From an uncultured Ruminococcus sp. (lineage in GTDB: Bacteria; Bacillota; Clostridia; Oscillospirales; Ruminococcaceae), in the NCBI GenBank assembly GCA_902781565.1, contig CACZJT010000010.1, forward strand, positions 1 through 34,150: a DNA stretch of 34,150 nt, read 5' to 3'. The notes below the pieces were generated by a model that saw only the letters and a program-made list of their open reading frames with translations, was not told where the DNA came from and ran no database searches. The position numbers were made by a program, and so were the translations under genes. Shown piece after piece: positions 32,416-34,150 of the stretch (the stretch's first letter is position 1; the number at the start of each line of letters is the position of its first letter).

Positions 32416-33892
32416 TGGTGACGTCCCATTTGGCGAGGTACTGCTGTAGCAGCGCCAGATCCTGCATATCGACTTTTTTGTCCATGTTGACATCGCCGTA
32501 ATTTACAGTCGTCCCGTCAAGAAGCACATAGTTTATGCCGTTGCTTATGGCATAAGTCTGCGCTGCGGAGCCTTTGTAGCAATAGAGAGTGAATCCTTCG
32601 ATCTTATTTTTTCCATTGTAGCCTATAGCACTGTCACCTATGGTCGTTACACTCTTTGGTACTGTCAGGCTTTTAAGGCTCGTACAATTGATAAAAGCAT
32701 CTCGTTCGATAGTTGTGACACTGCTTGGGATATTTATGCTTTGGAGGCTCGTACATTCGCGAAAAGCTCTGTTCTCAATGGTCGTGACACTGCTTGGGAT
32801 ATTTACGCTTTGGAGGCTCTTACAACTGGAAAAAGCACCCGATCCGATGCTTGTAACACTGCTTGGGATATTTATGCTTTGGAGAGATTTACAATAATTA
32901 AACACGCCTTCACTTATAGTGGTTATCCCCGCATTTAGTTTCACGGTCTTAAGACTATCACAATGATCGAAAGCGCGTTTTTCAATTACAGTAACACTTG
33001 ATGGAATGGTGATACTTGTCAGGTTTCGGCAATCTTCAAAAGCATAAGCTGCAATACTTTTTACCGAACTCGGGATAGTTATTGCGGAGAGTTTCTCATT
33101 GTATACGAAAGCCCTTTCGCCTATTGCAGTAACGGTGTTCGGGAGAGTAACGCTGTCTATACCGCCGCCGCAGGCGATGACGCCCGTTTTGTTTTTGTTA
33201 TAAAGGATACCGTTAGCAGAGGAGAACGATGTGCTTTTTGTATCAACATCAAATACTTTAAGATTTGAGGATCTAGAAAAAGAATCCCCGTAGATCTTTG
33301 TGACGCTGGCGGGAATGTGGACCTTATTCACATTCGTCATATAAAATGCCCTGGAGCCGATCTCGGCGGTTCCGTTTTTGATCACGGCTTCCGAGATACC
33401 CGGGGCGCATAGGATAACTTTGTTAGAGTCTTTTTCATATACTATATTGTCAACTGCTGTATATATTGTATTCCCCGAGTTTATCGTTATTTTGCTAAGA
33501 TCATTACTACCGCTAAAGGCTGAAAGAGTGATCTTGTTCACGCTTGCAGGGATAGTTATGCTTTTAAGAAATTCTTTTTTTTGGAAAGCACTGCCGATCG
33601 AGGTCACAGGATTCCCGCCGAGCTCTGACGGAACGATCACATTTTCATCAGTGCCGTTGTATTTCGTCAGTTCAAGTCTATTGTCTGCATAAAGTCTGTA
33701 TACATAATCTCCGGAGGTAAGAGTCGTTGACGAACTCGTCGAAGCACCCGACGCGCTCCCCGTGCTTCCCGCCGTATTGCTTGACGAGCTGCTCGAATCG
33801 GCAGCCGCTCCCGAGATCTGTCCGCCGAAGGCGACCATGCCCGAGATCACTATAACACCCGCCGCGAGAACATTTAATATTCGTTTGTTCAT
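32399..33892 (-). CDS. Secreted leucine-rich-repeat (BspA-like) protein with frameshifted dockerin
   Basis: 497 residues. A signal peptide (MNKRILNVLAAGVIVISG...) and a Ser/Thr/Gly-rich spacer (~33-60) are followed by about ten BspA/LRR_5-type repeats of ~23 residues (SINIPSSVTSIGSGAFSSCKS pattern, one residue longer in some copies) and a C-terminal dockerin first half (GDVNMDKKVDMQDLALLQQY). After KWDVTK the frame runs into GFRC and stops, but the +1 frame continues directly with the second dockerin half to a stop at 32317. The intact gene would be 32317-33892. Dockerins bind cohesins on scaffoldins, so this protein was presumably displayed on a surface complex. The start has AAAGGAC upstream. 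Confidence 0.85.
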   Translation of the reverse strand: MNKRILNVLAAGVIVISGMVAFGGQISGAAADSSSSSSNTAGSTGSASGASTSSSTTLTSGDYVYRLYADNRLELTKYNGTDENVIVPSELGGNPVTSIGSAFQKKEFLKSITIPASVNKITLSAFSGSNDLSKITINSGNTIYTAVDNIVYEKDSNKVILCAPGISEAVIKNGTAEIGSRAFYMTNVNKVHIPASVTKIYGDSFSRSSNLKVFDVDTKSTSFSSANGILYNKNKTGVIACGGGIDSVTLPNTVTAIGERAFVYNEKLSAITIPSSVKSIAAYAFEDCRNLTSITIPSSVTVIEKRAFDHCDSLKTVKLNAGITTISEGVFNYCKSLQSINIPSSVTSIGSGAFSSCKSLQSVNIPSSVTTIENRAFRECTSLQSINIPSSVTTIERDAFINCTSLKSLTVPKSVTTIGDSAIGYNGKNKIEGFTLYCYKGSAAQTYAISNGINYVLLDGTTVNYGDVNMDKKVDMQDLALLQQYLAKWDVTKGFRC

Positions 33893-33923
33893 AGTAAACT
33901 TGTCCTTTCATATCATTTTTTTA

Positions 33924-33952
33924 ATTATAACATTTATTTATATAATTATCAA
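33924..33952 (-). promoter_or_regulatory. Sigma-A promoter of the LRR-dockerin gene
   Basis: On the minus strand TTGATA (33952-33947), a 17-bp spacer and TATAAT (33929-33924), in a very AT-rich stretch (33905-33995). The leader to the ATG is about 25 nt. Confidence 0.8.
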
Positions 33953-34002
33953 TATACAAAAATTACAATTGCAATTATAAATATAATAATTTTTTAGCAG
34001 AA

Positions 34003-34030
34003 AAGTCACAGCCCCGAGAGACTGTGACTT
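34003..34030 (-). terminator. Terminator of the gene at the right edge
   Basis: AAGTCACAG and CTGTGACTT form a 9-bp stem with a 10-nt loop. On the minus strand the stem ends in TT and is followed by TTCTGC. It lies ~20 bp beyond the stop of the partial dockerin gene. Confidence 0.75.
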
Positions 34031-34051
34031 CCCAAAATCACTCTATTCTTC

Positions 34052-34150
34052 TTATTTCCCCAGCTTAACGTCCCATTTAGCCAGATACTGCTGAAGCAGC
34101 GCCAGGTCCTGCATTTCGATAGTGCCGCTCAGGTCAACATCGGAAGCCTT
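34052..34150 (-). CDS. Partial dockerin-containing protein (C-terminal end only)
   Basis: The last 32 codons of a minus-strand gene entering from beyond the window. It encodes a second dockerin repeat, DVDLSGTIEMQDLALLQQY then LAKWDVKLGK, and stops at 34052-34054. The sequence is identical to the out-of-frame end of the neighbouring LRR-dockerin gene. The rest of the protein, possibly another LRR or enzyme module, is not visible. Confidence 0.8.
   Translation of the reverse strand, partial: KASDVDLSGTIEMQDLALLQQYLAKWDVKLGK
34052..34150. repeat. 99-bp direct repeat, copy 2 (reaches the window edge)
   Basis: Identical to 32317-32415. The repeat may continue past the window edge, so its real length is unknown. 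Confidence 0.95.

Overview
The window looks like a chromosomal segment of a spore-forming, GC-rich Firmicute of the Ruminococcaceae/Oscillospiraceae (Ruminococcus-like). The clues are a SpoIIE homologue with a Spo0A-like box at its promoter, the clostridial glgB-glgC-glgD-glgA arrangement with a GlgD subunit, dockerin modules of the Ruminococcus type (QDLALLQQYLAKWDV), Thr-rich surface-protein linkers, and near-consensus sigma-A promoters with 17-bp spacers. The assignment is inferred from gene content; no database search was run.

Layout. (1) 1-4620, minus strand: a purine operon, purE - HAD phosphatase - two paralogous unknown proteins - purM - two paralogous F-x-G-H proteins. A sigma-A promoter and a ~200-nt structured leader ending in a terminator hairpin precede purE. 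(2) 4617-4860: a small minus-strand gene that may be frameshifted. (3) 4917-8250, plus strand: ksgA, then spoIIE with its own promoter. (4) 8328-14600: the glycogen locus glgB, glgC, glgD, glgA, closed by a strong terminator. (5) 14661-15434: a ZIP metal transporter. (6) 15526-18373: serC, two small genes and serA (serine synthesis). (7) 18594-20942: an amino-acid-permease-like protein fused to a GGDEF domain. (8) 20968-22953: glmS. (9) 23054-28857: a divergent pair, a Thr-linker lipoprotein (minus) and a ~1,500-residue polytopic membrane protein with internal repeats (plus), separated by a regulatory region rich in operator-like sites. (10) 28919-30384: a divergent pair, a zinc-ribbon/coiled-coil membrane protein of mosaic base composition and a small XRE regulator. 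(11) 30417-34150, minus strand: asnB, a leucine-rich-repeat dockerin protein whose dockerin is broken by a frameshift, and the 3' end of another dockerin gene carrying an identical 99-bp sequence.

How they fit together. Most genes are housekeeping: purine, serine, asparagine and glucosamine synthesis, glycogen storage, rRNA methylation and sporulation. GlgC/GlgD make ADP-glucose, GlgA polymerises it and GlgB branches it. SerC and SerA supply serine. The accessory interest lies in the permease-GGDEF fusion (a candidate transporter-receptor making c-di-GMP), the repeat-built giant membrane protein with its divergently transcribed lipoprotein, the mosaic zinc-ribbon gene next to an XRE regulator, and the recombining dockerin genes at the right edge.
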